The translations under genes were made by a program, and so were the position numbers. DNA of 64,000 bases from Parcubacteria bacterium C7867-008. GTDB lineage: Bacteria; Patescibacteria; Paceibacteria; UBA9973; UBA2103. The stretch's first letter is position 1. Every line of letters begins with the position of its first letter. Where the stretch lies: positions 1 through 64,000 of the forward strand of contig LFCR01000006.1 of the NCBI GenBank assembly GCA_001189215.1, in the 5' to 3' direction. The notes beneath the pieces were generated by a model. The model was not told the origin of the DNA and ran no database searches. It saw only the letters and a list, made by a program, of their open reading frames with translations. Positions 1 to 8,664 of this stretch are shown here, one piece after another.

Positions 1-1179
1 CCCACCCCTGCGCCCACTCCCACTCCCACTCCAACACCTACACCGGTACCAACTCCAACTCCCGCACCGACTCCAGGCACAGTGACTGCTACCAACTTTG
101 TCGCCACTCTAAAAGCAGCTGCGCCAGGCAGTACCATAACCATCAATGAACCTTTTAGTTTTAGTGCTACGAACTTCAGTATTGCAGCTCCAGGAACAAC
201 GGTTGCATGTGGCCCAAGTGCGGTAATCAGTCCCTCCAGTATGACGTATTCTGCCTTCAATAATGTTCAAGGCGTTACGTTCAAGGGCTGTAAGTTTATG
301 CAGACCTTCAGTATTGGTAACTCACAACGTATTCATATCAAGGATTCAGAGTTAACAAGTTCGGGATCAATTGAGACCGGAAAGGTGGCGGTGATAATAC
401 GATCATCACAAGATGTCTCGGTTACCAACTCAAAGATCCACGACGTTAATTCGGGCATCAGTATCCAAGCTGGTTCATTTAATCTCACCCTTACGGACAA
501 TGATTTCTACGAACTTTGGTACGACGGCATCACTGGAGCAACCAACGGACCAATTAATATCGAACGGAACACCTTTACAAACTTCCGCGGCCCATCGGTT
601 CATTTGGATTCAATGCAGCTGTATGCTTATGACCATTCAAAACCTGTCGATCGTGCCACCGTTCGTGATAACGTCTATACTCGCGGAACAGGTACACCTG
701 CTCAATTCATATTCCTCACCGATAGTCCCGCAGGTTTCACCAATGCTGTCATAACAGGCAACGGTGCTTGGGGTGAGTCTTGGTGGGGTGTTGGGTTTAC
801 GTCTGGCTCTAATAGCCAGATCACCCACAACTATCTACAAGGCTCAACCGAAGTGTTCCCAAGGCCCCCGACGGCCGGTGGCCAGGTTATGGTCCCCTGG
901 ATACGAGCAGCCAGTCCAGGTCCGGGTCTCGTTATTACAGACAACCTATTGCCAGCACCAAGTGCCGATGATTCAGGATTGAAGGCGTGGCTCAGTAGCA
1001 ACGGTAACGGAAGATATCCGATTTCATTGGAATCGAGTCACAGGCAGTACGCGCTTGAAGATACAACTCCTATCAAGAAATCAAGTGTATTGCTGGCCTC
1101 AGTTCTGGTCGCATCTTCGTGGGTCACTGGCCTCTGGGGCAGTGTATGGTCTTGGATTCTATTAGTGCTGCACCTCTAA
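1..1179 (+). CDS. Surface protein with Pro-Thr linker, beta-helix and C-terminal membrane anchor (5' truncated)
   Basis: The reading frame is open from base 1, so the gene begins before the window; the GTG at 82 is only an internal codon. Bases 1-81 in the same frame encode a linker of alternating Pro and Thr. The following ~300 residues carry repeated short strands with the spacing of a right-handed parallel beta-helix (for example VTNSKIHDVNSGISI, then LTDNDFYEL, IERNTFTNF, VRDNVYTRG, ITHNYLQGS), a fold common in extracellular polysaccharide-binding or polysaccharide-cleaving proteins. The last ~30 residues follow a Lys-Lys pair and form one hydrophobic segment rich in Trp and Leu, probably a C-terminal membrane anchor. 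The substrate is unknown; no catalytic residues could be assigned. A cell-surface protein displayed on a stiff Pro-Thr stalk is the best reading. Confidence 0.7.
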   Translation, partial: PTPAPTPTPTPTPTPVPTPTPAPTPGTVTATNFVATLKAAAPGSTITINEPFSFSATNFSIAAPGTTVACGPSAVISPSSMTYSAFNNVQGVTFKGCKFMQTFSIGNSQRIHIKDSELTSSGSIETGKVAVIIRSSQDVSVTNSKIHDVNSGISIQAGSFNLTLTDNDFYELWYDGITGATNGPINIERNTFTNFRGPSVHLDSMQLYAYDHSKPVDRATVRDNVYTRGTGTPAQFIFLTDSPAGFTNAVITGNGAWGESWWGVGFTSGSNSQITHNYLQGSTEVFPRPPTAGGQVMVPWIRAASPGPGLVITDNLLPAPSADDSGLKAWLSSNGNGRYPISLESSHRQYALEDTTPIKKSSVLLASVLVASSWVTGLWGSVWSWILLVLHL

Positions 1180-1215
1180 CCCCCTGTATCGACAAGAGAC
1201 GTAATCAATAAAATA

Positions 1216-2046
1216 CTATTTTGGGAACTCAGCAGTAAGCAGATCTGAGTTGTAGAAGTCTGCGGCAAGACCACCAAATGAGAATGTCTTATCTCCTGCG
1301 GTAATAGCTGCACCACCTACCTGAGGATCAGGGTTGGGGTTTGAGTGTGTAAAGCCAATGTTGTAGAGGGTTGAGAGTATCGCTACATTTCCATCAATAG
1401 GGAAGCCCGCAGTTCGCCACTGAGCCTCAATCTCTTTTATATAAAGACCTGCATAGAGATAGCTCCAGTAGTGATTATGCTGATCTGTCATGCGGGTAAA
1501 GCGCTCACCTTCAATATCTGACGTCTCGAAATCTAGAAGATGCTCATACTGTGGACCGGGATAGAACGGTGATGAAGGGTCTTTCAGGTACGCCTCAACT
1601 TTTATTGCGGTATTTTCTTTCATGCCCATAACACCCCAAGAGAACTGCGTCTGAGAACCAAGGATCTTAAGAGGAGAAAAGAACTGTTTGTAGTACTCAC
1701 GCTCTGTGAAAAAGAGACGAAGCTGTTCAGCTACAAGGTTGGCTGCAATGAGACGAGCGGGAACGCCAGAATCATTTGCTGCCTTGTTTAAGGTTGCTTG
1801 ATCACGGGTAAGTGCTGCAGACAGCACCTCCCATTCTTCAGATTCTTTCCAGGGTACCGCAGGACCAGCTTGCTTCTCAGGAACAACATGTATACCAAGG
1901 AACGCATCGCGCTGGGTATCAACGATCCCTTTTTCATTGGTGAGACCAAACTTTACTGCGAAGTATCCAGCCATGAGGAAGAGGCCGATTGCTGCAAAGA
2001 TATAGACGACCACATTGAAGCTGATCTTAAAGAACTTCTTTGTCAT
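1216..2046 (-). CDS. Membrane-anchored lysozyme/transglycosylase-like protein
   Basis: A 276-residue protein with one N-terminal membrane segment (about residues 10-32) and an exported domain. The segment VPARLIAANLVAEQLR followed by FSWGVMGM resembles the lytic transglycosylase pattern in which a catalytic Glu lies in a helix after a 'P-R-L-I-A' stretch and a Ser-Trp-Gly-hydrophobic-Met turn follows; Glu in AEQLR would be the candidate catalytic residue. I infer a peptidoglycan-binding or cleaving role, not proven. An upstream in-frame ATG at 2112 would overlap the end of recG and add hydrophilic residues before the signal anchor, so I chose ATG 2046. It lies 43 bases behind recG on the same strand. 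Confidence 0.55.
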   Translation of the reverse strand: MTKKFFKISFNVVVYIFAAIGLFLMAGYFAVKFGLTNEKGIVDTQRDAFLGIHVVPEKQAGPAVPWKESEEWEVLSAALTRDQATLNKAANDSGVPARLIAANLVAEQLRLFFTEREYYKQFFSPLKILGSQTQFSWGVMGMKENTAIKVEAYLKDPSSPFYPGPQYEHLLDFETSDIEGERFTRMTDQHNHYWSYLYAGLYIKEIEAQWRTAGFPIDGNVAILSTLYNIGFTHSNPNPDPQVGGAAITAGDKTFSFGGLAADFYNSDLLTAEFPK

Positions 2047-2089
2047 AATTACTCGTACTGTATCGTGCAGGACAGGCTCTGTAAATGAA

Positions 2090-4264
2090 CTACTCCATAT
2101 GTAACCGTTCATCAGAACGGATGACGATAGCCTTAAGTAGAGGGTACTTAGATAACTCTGGATCCTCTTTAATCAGGCGTGCTGCTTCGGTGCGGGCTGC
2201 CTCAACAAGACGCATATTCTTTATAGCTTCCATAGCGATATCTGAGATACCCCATTGACGACCACCAACCAGCTCACCAGCTCCTCGCAGTGCAAGATCA
2301 TACTCAGCGAGTTCGAAACCATCCTTTGCGGTTATAAGTGCCTTGAGACGATCCTTAGTTGCAGGGCCGTAGGATTCAGGCAGTGCAAAGCAGTATGCTT
2401 GGTGATTTGAGCGAATGACCCGACCCCGAAGCTGATGGAGTTGCGCTAAACCAAATCGCTCTGATCCTTCAATAAGAATCACGGTGGCATTCGGTACGTT
2501 TACACCAACCTCAACCACTGAGGTCGCAACGAGTATGTCTACCTCTCCGTTACTAAAGCGTTTCATCACGTCTTCTTTAGCGGCTGGGGTCATCTTGCTA
2601 TGCAGGATGTCGATAGTAGCGTCTTGGAATACTTCTTTTTGTAGACGTTCTGCTTCTGCTTTCACACTCTTCGCTTGTACGGCCAGTTCCTTGGTTGGGT
2701 CTGGTTCATTAATGCGCGGACAAATCACATATGCCTGGCGACCGTTCTTCATCTCTTCTCGTACCCGTGTGTACGCAAGTTCACGTTTCTCTGGGCCAAG
2801 TATTTCCGTAATGATTGGCTTACGCCCTACTGGCATTTCATCCAGAAGTGATACATCAAGGTCGCCATAGATAGTAAGTGCAAGGGTACGAGGTATCGGT
2901 GTTGCCGTCATAGAAAGCAGGTGTGGAGATGTTTCACCTTTGCGCGTTAGTTTCTGTCGGTGCATCTTTCCGAATCGGTGCTGTTCGTCGATGATGGCGT
3001 ATGCAAGGTTCTGGAATTCCAGAGACTTATAGATGAGTGCATGAGTACCAATAACGATAGGAATCTCGCCATTTGCTACCCACTTTGCAAACTGTGCACG
3101 GGATACCTTTGCAGACTCCTCACCACGTATCTTGGAAGGAAACTTCCTACACTCACTGCCGGTCATAAGACCAATAGGAATAGGATGGTCTTTGAAATAA
3201 GAAACAAAGGTAGAGAAATGCTGCTTGGCGAGGATTTCTGTAGGGCACATATAGGCAACCTGCAGCGTGCCAGACTTTCGACCAGGAGGTTTTGAGGTTG
3301 CTACCGTATATGCGGTTGCTGCTGCTACGGCGGTCTTTCCGCTGCCCACATCTCCTTCAAGAAGACGTCGCATAGGATGAGTAAGTTCAAAGTTCTCAAT
3401 GATGCTGTCTATTGAACGCTGTTGTGCTCCGGTTGGAGGGAAGGGGAATGATTTAATAAATGCATTCAAAGCATCTCTATCAACCTGCACTTGTAGCGCC
3501 TTCTCTTCAAGGGTTTGTGCACGCTCACGCTGCATAGCAAGCTGTATTGCAAACACTTCTTCAAAGGCAAACCGCTTCTTTGCCGCATCTGAATCATTCT
3601 TCTTAAGTGGCGCATGAATCCATACCAATGCTGTAGCGAGACTTGGTAGGTTGTACTTCTCAAGTATCTCCGCAGGAATCGGATCTTGTATAGCTTCGTG
3701 TACATGTGCTTCAAACAGTTTCTTCTGTGCATGTAACAACCATAGAGAAGATATGCCGCGGCTTTCTGGATAGATTGCATAGAGTGCATCTTCAATAATT
3801 ACTGGAGCATCTCCTGTTTTCTTGAAGAGGGTATCGTGTACGTCTTCGGGAGTTGCAGGAGTCTTGTCTATTTCTGGATTAGCGAGATACATTTTCTTAT
3901 CCGTACCCGCAATACGACCTGTTGCTTTCACCACCATCCCATCCGCAACCATCTTTGCCATATAGGGTTGTGAGAACCACATCAGTTTGATGCGTCCACT
4001 CGCATCTTCAAGCCACGCTTCCGCCATTGGCCGTTTGCTCTTCCAAGCCTTCTTTGTTTCAGGCTTTCGTATCGTTCCGTATAGCGTTACCTCAGTACCA
4101 GGGGTAACAGCAGCTACAGTACCGGTTGGGCCCGCTGCTTCGTAGCGAGCCGGGAAGTGATAGAGGAGATCACGGAGTGTGACGACACCAAGCCTTGTAA
4201 GGGCGGACTTCTGGTCTGCGCGCAGGCGTGTGAAATGTTTGGTGACCAGATCGGTTGGCTGCAT
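2090..4264 (-). CDS. recG: ATP-dependent DNA helicase RecG
   Basis: A full-length 724-residue RecG. It has an N-terminal wedge (OB-fold) domain, then a superfamily 2 helicase core with Walker A GDVGSGKT, DEQH box in IIDEQHRFGK, the TATPIPRT motif and the C-terminal helicase segment with QLRGRVIRS. RecG remodels stalled replication forks and drives branch migration of Holliday junctions. The gene is divergent from the amidase gene. On the minus strand a perfect TATAAT (4276-4271) ends six bases before the ATG, which implies a leaderless transcript. Confidence 0.97.
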   Translation of the reverse strand: MQPTDLVTKHFTRLRADQKSALTRLGVVTLRDLLYHFPARYEAAGPTGTVAAVTPGTEVTLYGTIRKPETKKAWKSKRPMAEAWLEDASGRIKLMWFSQPYMAKMVADGMVVKATGRIAGTDKKMYLANPEIDKTPATPEDVHDTLFKKTGDAPVIIEDALYAIYPESRGISSLWLLHAQKKLFEAHVHEAIQDPIPAEILEKYNLPSLATALVWIHAPLKKNDSDAAKKRFAFEEVFAIQLAMQRERAQTLEEKALQVQVDRDALNAFIKSFPFPPTGAQQRSIDSIIENFELTHPMRRLLEGDVGSGKTAVAAATAYTVATSKPPGRKSGTLQVAYMCPTEILAKQHFSTFVSYFKDHPIPIGLMTGSECRKFPSKIRGEESAKVSRAQFAKWVANGEIPIVIGTHALIYKSLEFQNLAYAIIDEQHRFGKMHRQKLTRKGETSPHLLSMTATPIPRTLALTIYGDLDVSLLDEMPVGRKPIITEILGPEKRELAYTRVREEMKNGRQAYVICPRINEPDPTKELAVQAKSVKAEAERLQKEVFQDATIDILHSKMTPAAKEDVMKRFSNGEVDILVATSVVEVGVNVPNATVILIEGSERFGLAQLHQLRGRVIRSNHQAYCFALPESYGPATKDRLKALITAKDGFELAEYDLALRGAGELVGGRQWGISDIAMEAIKNMRLVEAARTEAARLIKEDPELSKYPLLKAIVIRSDERLHME

Positions 4265-4270
4265 CCTCTA

Positions 4271-4276
4271 ATTATA
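4271..4276 (-). promoter_or_regulatory. -10 box of recG, leaderless type
   Basis: TATAAT on the minus strand, followed by six bases and the recG ATG at 4264. With the usual -10 to start-site distance, transcription would begin at the start codon. The gap contains no Shine-Dalgarno site that could be transcribed. Confidence 0.65.
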
Positions 4277-4338
4277 TAGAGAAACGTGCAAGCTGGTTAG
4301 TTTGCTGTATATGATCACCTATACTTCACGCAATTCGC

Positions 4339-4344
4339 TATACT
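4339..4344 (+). promoter_or_regulatory. -10 box of the amidase gene, leaderless type
   Basis: TATACT ends eight bases before the ATG at 4353. It lies 62 bases from the recG -10 box, so the two genes have separate divergent promoters. No clear -35 box is visible. Confidence 0.6.
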
Positions 4345-4352
4345 ATTACTAC

Positions 4353-5552
4353 ATGAAGCGATCCGTCCTCACCCTTGCACTCCTCCTCGCATTATTTGTA
4401 AGTACAGTACCCGTACTTGCTAAGGCCCCTACTGGATTCGAATCAGGTGTCTCAACCTCTGAACTACAGCAGGCGTATGCCGATGGCACTATACACATCC
4501 TTATCGTGCCCGGTCATGAACCGATGTATGGTGGTGCGGTCTATCAAGGGGTCTATGAACGCGAGTTAACAGTGGAGATCTCCAATAAACTGAGTCAACT
4601 TCTAGAACAGAATCCACACTATGAAGTCACCGTTGCTCGTACGGGCGATGCTTGGAACCCTTCTCTCAATAATTACTTTGATCGAAATATGAAATCGATC
4701 AAGAAGTTTGTTGATACACAGAAGAAACTTATGAAGAAGCTTGTGCGAAAAGGAACGGTGGAGGAGCGGGGAGAAGAGGAGCAGGTCGATCATGCGACTG
4801 CTCCAGATGATGTAGCGCTTCGACTATATGGCATTAACAAGTGGGCAAACGAAAATGATGTTGATCTCGTTCTTAGTCTTCACATAAACGATGCACCAGA
4901 CCATGGTGAAGACACCCCAAGCGCGTATGCAGGATTTGCAGCATATGTACCTGATCCGCAATACGGGAATGCAGGACCATCACGTGACATAGCAGAAGCA
5001 ATTGTTCCGCGCCTTTCTGCACTTAACGCAGTATCAACGCTTCCTGGAGAGGGAGATGGTGTGGTGGAAGATCAAGAACTTATTGCCATTGGCTCCTACG
5101 GAACACTATTAGTTCCAAGCGTACTTCTTGAGTACGGATATATCACAGAGCCTAAGTTCACCAATACTGAAGTACGAAAGACCGTGGCTGATGATTATGC
5201 ATATCAAACGTATCTTGGTCTGCAGGATTTCTTCAAGGCTCCGATATCAACGAAGTACCCAACACTTGCGCTTCCATATCAGTTTGCTGGTACGCCTGCG
5301 GTTGGTAGTTCAAGTCCTGCTGTCTATTCTCTACAGGCAGGTCTACATACACTCGGCTTTTATCCAGCAGCTACTTCCTCATCAGCTATTGCAACACATA
5401 CACCGTCACTCGCACTGTGTTCTGTCTCAGGTCTAATGAACGGATGCACGATAGATGCAATCAAAGCGTTTCAGAAAAAGAATAGTCTTGAACAGACCGG
5501 TGCGCTGGGGCCAAAGACACGTACACTACTCAATTCTCTTATCGGTATTTAA
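4353..5552 (+). CDS. Secreted N-acetylmuramoyl-L-alanine amidase with peptidoglycan-binding domain
   Basis: The protein starts MKRSVLTL with a classical signal peptide ending near VLAKA; an upstream in-frame ATG at 4302 precedes the -10 box and would bury the signal, so ATG 4353 is chosen. The middle is an Amidase_3 zinc hydrolase: VPGHE (zinc His), Glu in YERE, His in LSLHINDA, and the catalytic Glu in LLEYGY. It should cut the bond between N-acetylmuramic acid and L-Ala of the peptide stem. The last ~75 residues form a peptidoglycan-binding-like domain (VYSLQAGLHTLGFYP, IDAIKAFQKKN, GALGPKTRTLLN), with two Cys in between. Likely used in cell separation or wall remodelling. Confidence 0.93.
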   Translation: MKRSVLTLALLLALFVSTVPVLAKAPTGFESGVSTSELQQAYADGTIHILIVPGHEPMYGGAVYQGVYERELTVEISNKLSQLLEQNPHYEVTVARTGDAWNPSLNNYFDRNMKSIKKFVDTQKKLMKKLVRKGTVEERGEEEQVDHATAPDDVALRLYGINKWANENDVDLVLSLHINDAPDHGEDTPSAYAGFAAYVPDPQYGNAGPSRDIAEAIVPRLSALNAVSTLPGEGDGVVEDQELIAIGSYGTLLVPSVLLEYGYITEPKFTNTEVRKTVADDYAYQTYLGLQDFFKAPISTKYPTLALPYQFAGTPAVGSSSPAVYSLQAGLHTLGFYPAATSSSAIATHTPSLALCSVSGLMNGCTIDAIKAFQKKNSLEQTGALGPKTRTLLNSLIGI

Positions 5553-5581
5553 ATTAAAAACCCCCCGACAATGCCGGGGGG
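5551..5581 (-). terminator. Intrinsic terminator of the RTX gene
   Basis: A seven-base GC stem (5561-5567 with 5575-5581, loop ACAATGC) is followed, on the minus strand, by TTTTTAATTT. This is a textbook rho-independent terminator for the minus-strand gene ending at 5611. On the plus strand the T run is missing, so it would serve the amidase gene poorly. Confidence 0.85.
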
Positions 5582-5610
5582 TCTGTGACGCGGGATGCGT
5601 CGGAAGGTGC

Positions 5611-6180
5611 TTAGCCGAAGATCCAGTCGCTGCTGAACCCGGGGCCGAGCACGACCAGCTGGGTCTCAGCTCCACGGAGGATGAGGCGACCGTTCAGTTC
5701 GAACAAGCTGTCGTAGTAGGGTTCGTTGAGGAACCTCACTTCATCGCCTTCTCGTGGATTGTAGTCGACGAAGTTGACGAGACCACGGCTGCCCAGATCG
5801 AGATCGATGTAGACGATGTCGGCGCCCGTGCCACCGTGGATGGTGGAATTGACGCCTGCGACGATGGTGTCGTCACCGGTGCCGCCAGACAGGGAATTCC
5901 TGCCACGGCCACCGTCGATGAAATCGTCGCCATCACCACCGTCGATGGTGTCATTGCCGCCGCTGCCGAAGGCAATGTCATCATCCTGTTCGAGGAACAT
6001 GCGGTCGTCACCCTCACCGCCAAAGGCGATGTCGTCACCTTCACCGCTGTGCAGGCTGATGTCGTCGTCCGGGGAATTCCGGTCGAGCTGGTTGTAGTCG
6101 AAGACGTCGTCCTTGGCGCTGCCTTGGTACAAGATCCTGGGATCGAATTCCGGAGGCCGAGGCGGGATGGGAGTGCTCAT
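5611..6180 (-). CDS. RTX-type calcium-binding repeat protein, probably acquired
   Basis: A 189-residue acidic protein with haemolysin-type nonapeptide repeats (GGEGDDRMF, GSGGNDTID, GGDGDDFID, GGTGDDTIV, GGTGADIVY), which bind calcium in a parallel beta-roll. Family members leave the cell by type I secretion; no such exporter is visible here and there is no signal peptide. ATG 6180 is chosen because AAGGAG (6193-6188) sits seven bases upstream; the ORF could be extended to 6207. The gene is visibly far richer in G and C than all neighbours, has its own -35/-10 promoter, a strong Shine-Dalgarno site and its own terminator. All four traits differ from the surrounding genes and point to horizontal transfer. 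Confidence 0.85.
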   Translation of the reverse strand: MSTPIPPRPPEFDPRILYQGSAKDDVFDYNQLDRNSPDDDISLHSGEGDDIAFGGEGDDRMFLEQDDDIAFGSGGNDTIDGGDGDDFIDGGRGRNSLSGGTGDDTIVAGVNSTIHGGTGADIVYIDLDLGSRGLVNFVDYNPREGDEVRFLNEPYYDSLFELNGRLILRGAETQLVVLGPGFSSDWIFG

Positions 6181-6187
6181 CTGGAAG

Positions 6188-6235
6188 CTCCTTGTTGTTC
6201 CGTCCATAAAATAACATTTATATATAAAAAGTCAA
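6188..6235 (-). promoter_or_regulatory. Promoter and ribosome binding site of the RTX gene
   Basis: On the minus strand TTGACT (6235-6230), a 16-base spacer and TATTTT (6213-6208) form a plausible -35/-10 pair, followed by AAGGAG (6193-6188) seven bases before ATG 6180. It is the one strong Shine-Dalgarno site I found in the window. Confidence 0.6.
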
Positions 6236-6281
6236 TAGTAGCATCGAGATGCTCTATACTGAGGTTTCTAGCCCCATTTCC

Positions 6282-7418
6282 ATGAAACAGACTAAAAAAC
6301 GGATTGTTGCAGCATTTAAGAAAGCAGGTGCTCGTATAGAAACAAAAAGTCGCGTAAAGCTTAAGAATAAAGATGATATTTCACTTTGGTATACCCCGGG
6401 GGTAGGGGCAGCATCAGAGCACCTTGCTGCTCATCCAGAGGATGCACGCAGTATGTCCGTAAAGCGAAACTCAGTGGCAGTTGTTTCAGATGGTTCAGCA
6501 GTACTTGGTCTCGGAAATATCGGTCCCTATGGCGCACTTCCGGTTATGGAAGGGAAAGCACTTATCTTCCGAGAGATGGCAGGTATTGATGCGTGGCCCA
6601 TTGTGCTTGATACTCAAGACCCTGATGAAATCATTCGCACAGTACTCGCTATCGCTCCATCATTCGGTGGTATCAATCTAGAAGACATTAAAGCACCGCA
6701 GTGTTTTGCGGTTGAGAAGGCACTTATCGAGAAGCTTTCTATTCCTGTGATGCATGATGATCAGCACGGAACGGCAATCGTTACGCTTGCGGCACTTATA
6801 AACGCAGCGAAAGTAGTAAAGAAGAAGCTGCCTGCGCTTCGCGTGGTGATATCAGGTGCCGGTGCTGCTGGTACTGCAGTTGCTCTTCTGCTTCGCGCAG
6901 CTGGTATCACCGACATTATTGTGCTTGATCGTGCTGGAGCCCTCTATGTTGGTCGTCCTGATATGAACACAGACAAACAAGGACTCGCGCTTGTTACCAA
7001 CCCACGCAAAGCCATAGGAGATCTAGCTACGGTTCTAATGGGAGCAGATGTGTTTATTGGAGTATCTGGTCCGGATCTCCTTACCGCAGATCATATACGT
7101 AGCATGGCAGGCAAGGCTATTGTCTTTGCTCTTTCAAATCCAGTTCCAGAGATCATGCCAGACGAAGCAAAGAAGGGTGGTGCGTTTATCGTGGGTACAG
7201 GACGATCTGACTTCCCAAACCAGATAAACAACGCCCTGGTATTTCCTGGTATTTTCCGTGGTGCCCTTGATAAGGGAGTAACGAGTATTACACAGGAGAC
7301 AAAAGTACGTGCTGCCAAGGCCCTTGCTTCACTTGTTACAAACCCTACCGCAAACAAGATTGTTCCCGATATCTTTGATAAGCGGGTGGTCCCCACAGTT
7401 GCAAAGGCAGTTCGCTAG
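6282..7418 (+). CDS. Malic enzyme, NAD(P)-dependent, oxaloacetate-decarboxylating
   Basis: A 378-residue malic enzyme of the short bacterial type. Seen: the N-terminal catalytic domain with YTPGVG, GNIGPYGALPVMEGK and the metal-binding Glu/Asp in GINLEDI and HDDQHGTA; the Rossmann NAD(P) domain starting at VVISGAGAAGTA; and ALSNPVPEI and GTGRSDFPNQINN near the C terminus. It converts malate to pyruvate and CO2 with reduction of NAD(P). ATG 6249 lies upstream of a TATACT at 6255-6260, so ATG 6282, before the Lys-rich helix, is preferred. The next gene starts 21 bases downstream from its own -10 box. Confidence 0.95.
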   Translation: MKQTKKRIVAAFKKAGARIETKSRVKLKNKDDISLWYTPGVGAASEHLAAHPEDARSMSVKRNSVAVVSDGSAVLGLGNIGPYGALPVMEGKALIFREMAGIDAWPIVLDTQDPDEIIRTVLAIAPSFGGINLEDIKAPQCFAVEKALIEKLSIPVMHDDQHGTAIVTLAALINAAKVVKKKLPALRVVISGAGAAGTAVALLLRAAGITDIIVLDRAGALYVGRPDMNTDKQGLALVTNPRKAIGDLATVLMGADVFIGVSGPDLLTADHIRSMAGKAIVFALSNPVPEIMPDEAKKGGAFIVGTGRSDFPNQINNALVFPGIFRGALDKGVTSITQETKVRAAKALASLVTNPTANKIVPDIFDKRVVPTVAKAVR

Positions 7419-7439
7419 TATCCGGTATACTGGGCGCAT

Positions 7440-7871
7440 ATGCACACCGCACGTCGCGTTTGTATTGGTTTCTATAACTTCTGTGTCCGGATTCCAGACT
7501 ATCTGTATCCGTTCAGTGAACTCATAGAAGGGAAGCAAGTACGTTGGAAGGCAGCGTACGATCAAGCACTTACTCGTATGATTGATACACAAGGATTTGG
7601 TCACTATGGCGCCAGACTTATTGCGTACCGAAGCTTCTTTCATATACTCGGCTCCTTTCTCTTCATATTCTTTGCGACACTTGTATCTCAAGATCTGTTT
7701 GGTAGTCAGATAGCACTATATGTACTGCTTGGTATGGCAGCATTTGCATTGGTGTATCAGGAATTCTTTCTCCAGCCACGTACGTTTGGTCAGCTTCGTC
7801 TGCATGGAATCATTGATATCCTTTCATGGACAGTTCCATTTGCCGTCTATGTATTTTTAACTATTCGTTAG
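7440..7871 (+). CDS. Membrane protein of unknown function
   Basis: 143 residues, not recognised. The N-terminal 65 residues are amphipathic and basic (YNFCVRIPDYLYPFSELIEGKQVRWKAA is split here only for description: aromatic and charged), followed by three hydrophobic segments at about 65-85, 90-110 and 120-141. TATACT (7426-7431) ends eight bases before the ATG, so the mRNA is probably leaderless. The gene converges with the nudix gene and their stop codons overlap by four bases. Confidence 0.6.
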   Translation: MHTARRVCIGFYNFCVRIPDYLYPFSELIEGKQVRWKAAYDQALTRMIDTQGFGHYGARLIAYRSFFHILGSFLFIFFATLVSQDLFGSQIALYVLLGMAAFALVYQEFFLQPRTFGQLRLHGIIDILSWTVPFAVYVFLTIR

Positions 7872-8305
7872 TCTCGTTGTATAGCAAGACGAACCCGTTC
7901 AAACACCGTCACAAACCAGGCACGATCCTTTGCATCCTCAAGTGACTCGCTGGCGCGAGGCAATGGTACCCATATTGCCTTCTCGATCTCCATCGTTGGC
8001 GCAAGTTCTGCATGTGATTCTGCTGCAAAAAGATACATATGGATATCTTTAATGACCGCATGATCATATCCACCTTCAGGCAAAATACGTGGCCTTTGAT
8101 ACGAACCAAGATCATCAATCAATTCTAAATTCTTAAGTCCGGTCTCTTCTTCTATTTCGCGTCGCGCAGCAATTTCATCAGTTTCTCCAGGTTCTACTTT
8201 TCCCTTCGGAAAAAACCACACTGTTCCACGACGGTTTCGTACCATTGCAATGGTGCCATGATCTCCAAGTACAATCCCGCCTGCTGCTTTCGTTACATTA
8301 GGCAT
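7868..8305 (-). CDS. Nudix hydrolase
   Basis: 145 residues with a complete nudix box: Gly-Lys-Val-Glu-Pro-Gly-Glu, then Arg-Glu-Ile-Glu-Glu-Glu-Thr-Gly-Leu, matching GX5EX7REUXEEXGU. Nudix enzymes hydrolyse nucleoside diphosphates linked to another moiety; the substrate here is not predictable. The ORF can be extended to 8401, but the extension lies inside the doxX-like gene and encodes out-of-family sequence, so ATG 8305 (MPNVTKAAGG) is the start. It overlaps the doxX stop by eight bases and is the last gene of a three-gene operon. Confidence 0.9.
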   Translation of the reverse strand: MPNVTKAAGGIVLGDHGTIAMVRNRRGTVWFFPKGKVEPGETDEIAARREIEEETGLKNLELIDDLGSYQRPRILPEGGYDHAVIKDIHMYLFAAESHAELAPTMEIEKAIWVPLPRASESLEDAKDRAWFVTVFERVRLAIQRD

Positions 8306-8663
8306 GAGTTGATTTTGGTAGGAAGGCGAGTGTAAGCGCTGCAAGAGCAATAGAGACATCCCTAAAGAGAATAGGGAACTGGGCACCATTGAATACGACA
8401 ATGGTTATCAGTAGTACCGCTGCAACAATAGAAGGAATACGAATCTTCCAACCGGAAAGAATCCATACTGCAATCACCATCTCAAGTACACCGAATCCAT
8501 GCAGAAGTAGCATTGGTTCTACAGGAAGGGAACTTACAAAGCTCGGGAAGTATCCAATCCATGAATTAGGATCAGAGAATGCATTGATCGGAGGATACAG
8601 GAATGAGAACGCAACTCCAACGCGCAGTAGAAGATGTCCTATTGTTTCAGGACTGCTGAACAT
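8298..8663 (-). CDS. DoxX-like membrane protein
   Basis: 121 residues with four predicted membrane helices. The arrangement LLLRVGVAFSFLYPP, then FGVLEMVIAVWIL and a basic loop before the third helix fits the DoxX/TQO-small family, often tied to quinone or thiol redox chemistry. It sits one base behind the cupredoxin gene and overlaps the nudix gene, which suggests one operon with a redox theme. The family assignment is by pattern and the function is unproven. Confidence 0.7.
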   Translation of the reverse strand: MFSSPETIGHLLLRVGVAFSFLYPPINAFSDPNSWIGYFPSFVSSLPVEPMLLLHGFGVLEMVIAVWILSGWKIRIPSIVAAVLLITIVVFNGAQFPILFRDVSIALAALTLAFLPKSTHA

Positions 8664-8664
8664 A

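Noticed and set aside
2047..2112. N-terminal extension of the lysozyme-like gene
   Set aside because: It overlaps recG and puts a polar segment before the signal anchor.
6249..6281. Upstream ATG of malic enzyme
   Set aside because: It lies upstream of the likely -10 box (TATACT 6255-6260) and adds residues outside the family; ATG 6282 is preferred.
5455..6285. 276-codon plus-strand ORF opposite the RTX gene
   Set aside because: It is the antisense of a GC-rich repeat gene; its Val/Asp/Ala-rich sequence has no domain, while the opposite strand has clear RTX repeats, a promoter, Shine-Dalgarno site and terminator.
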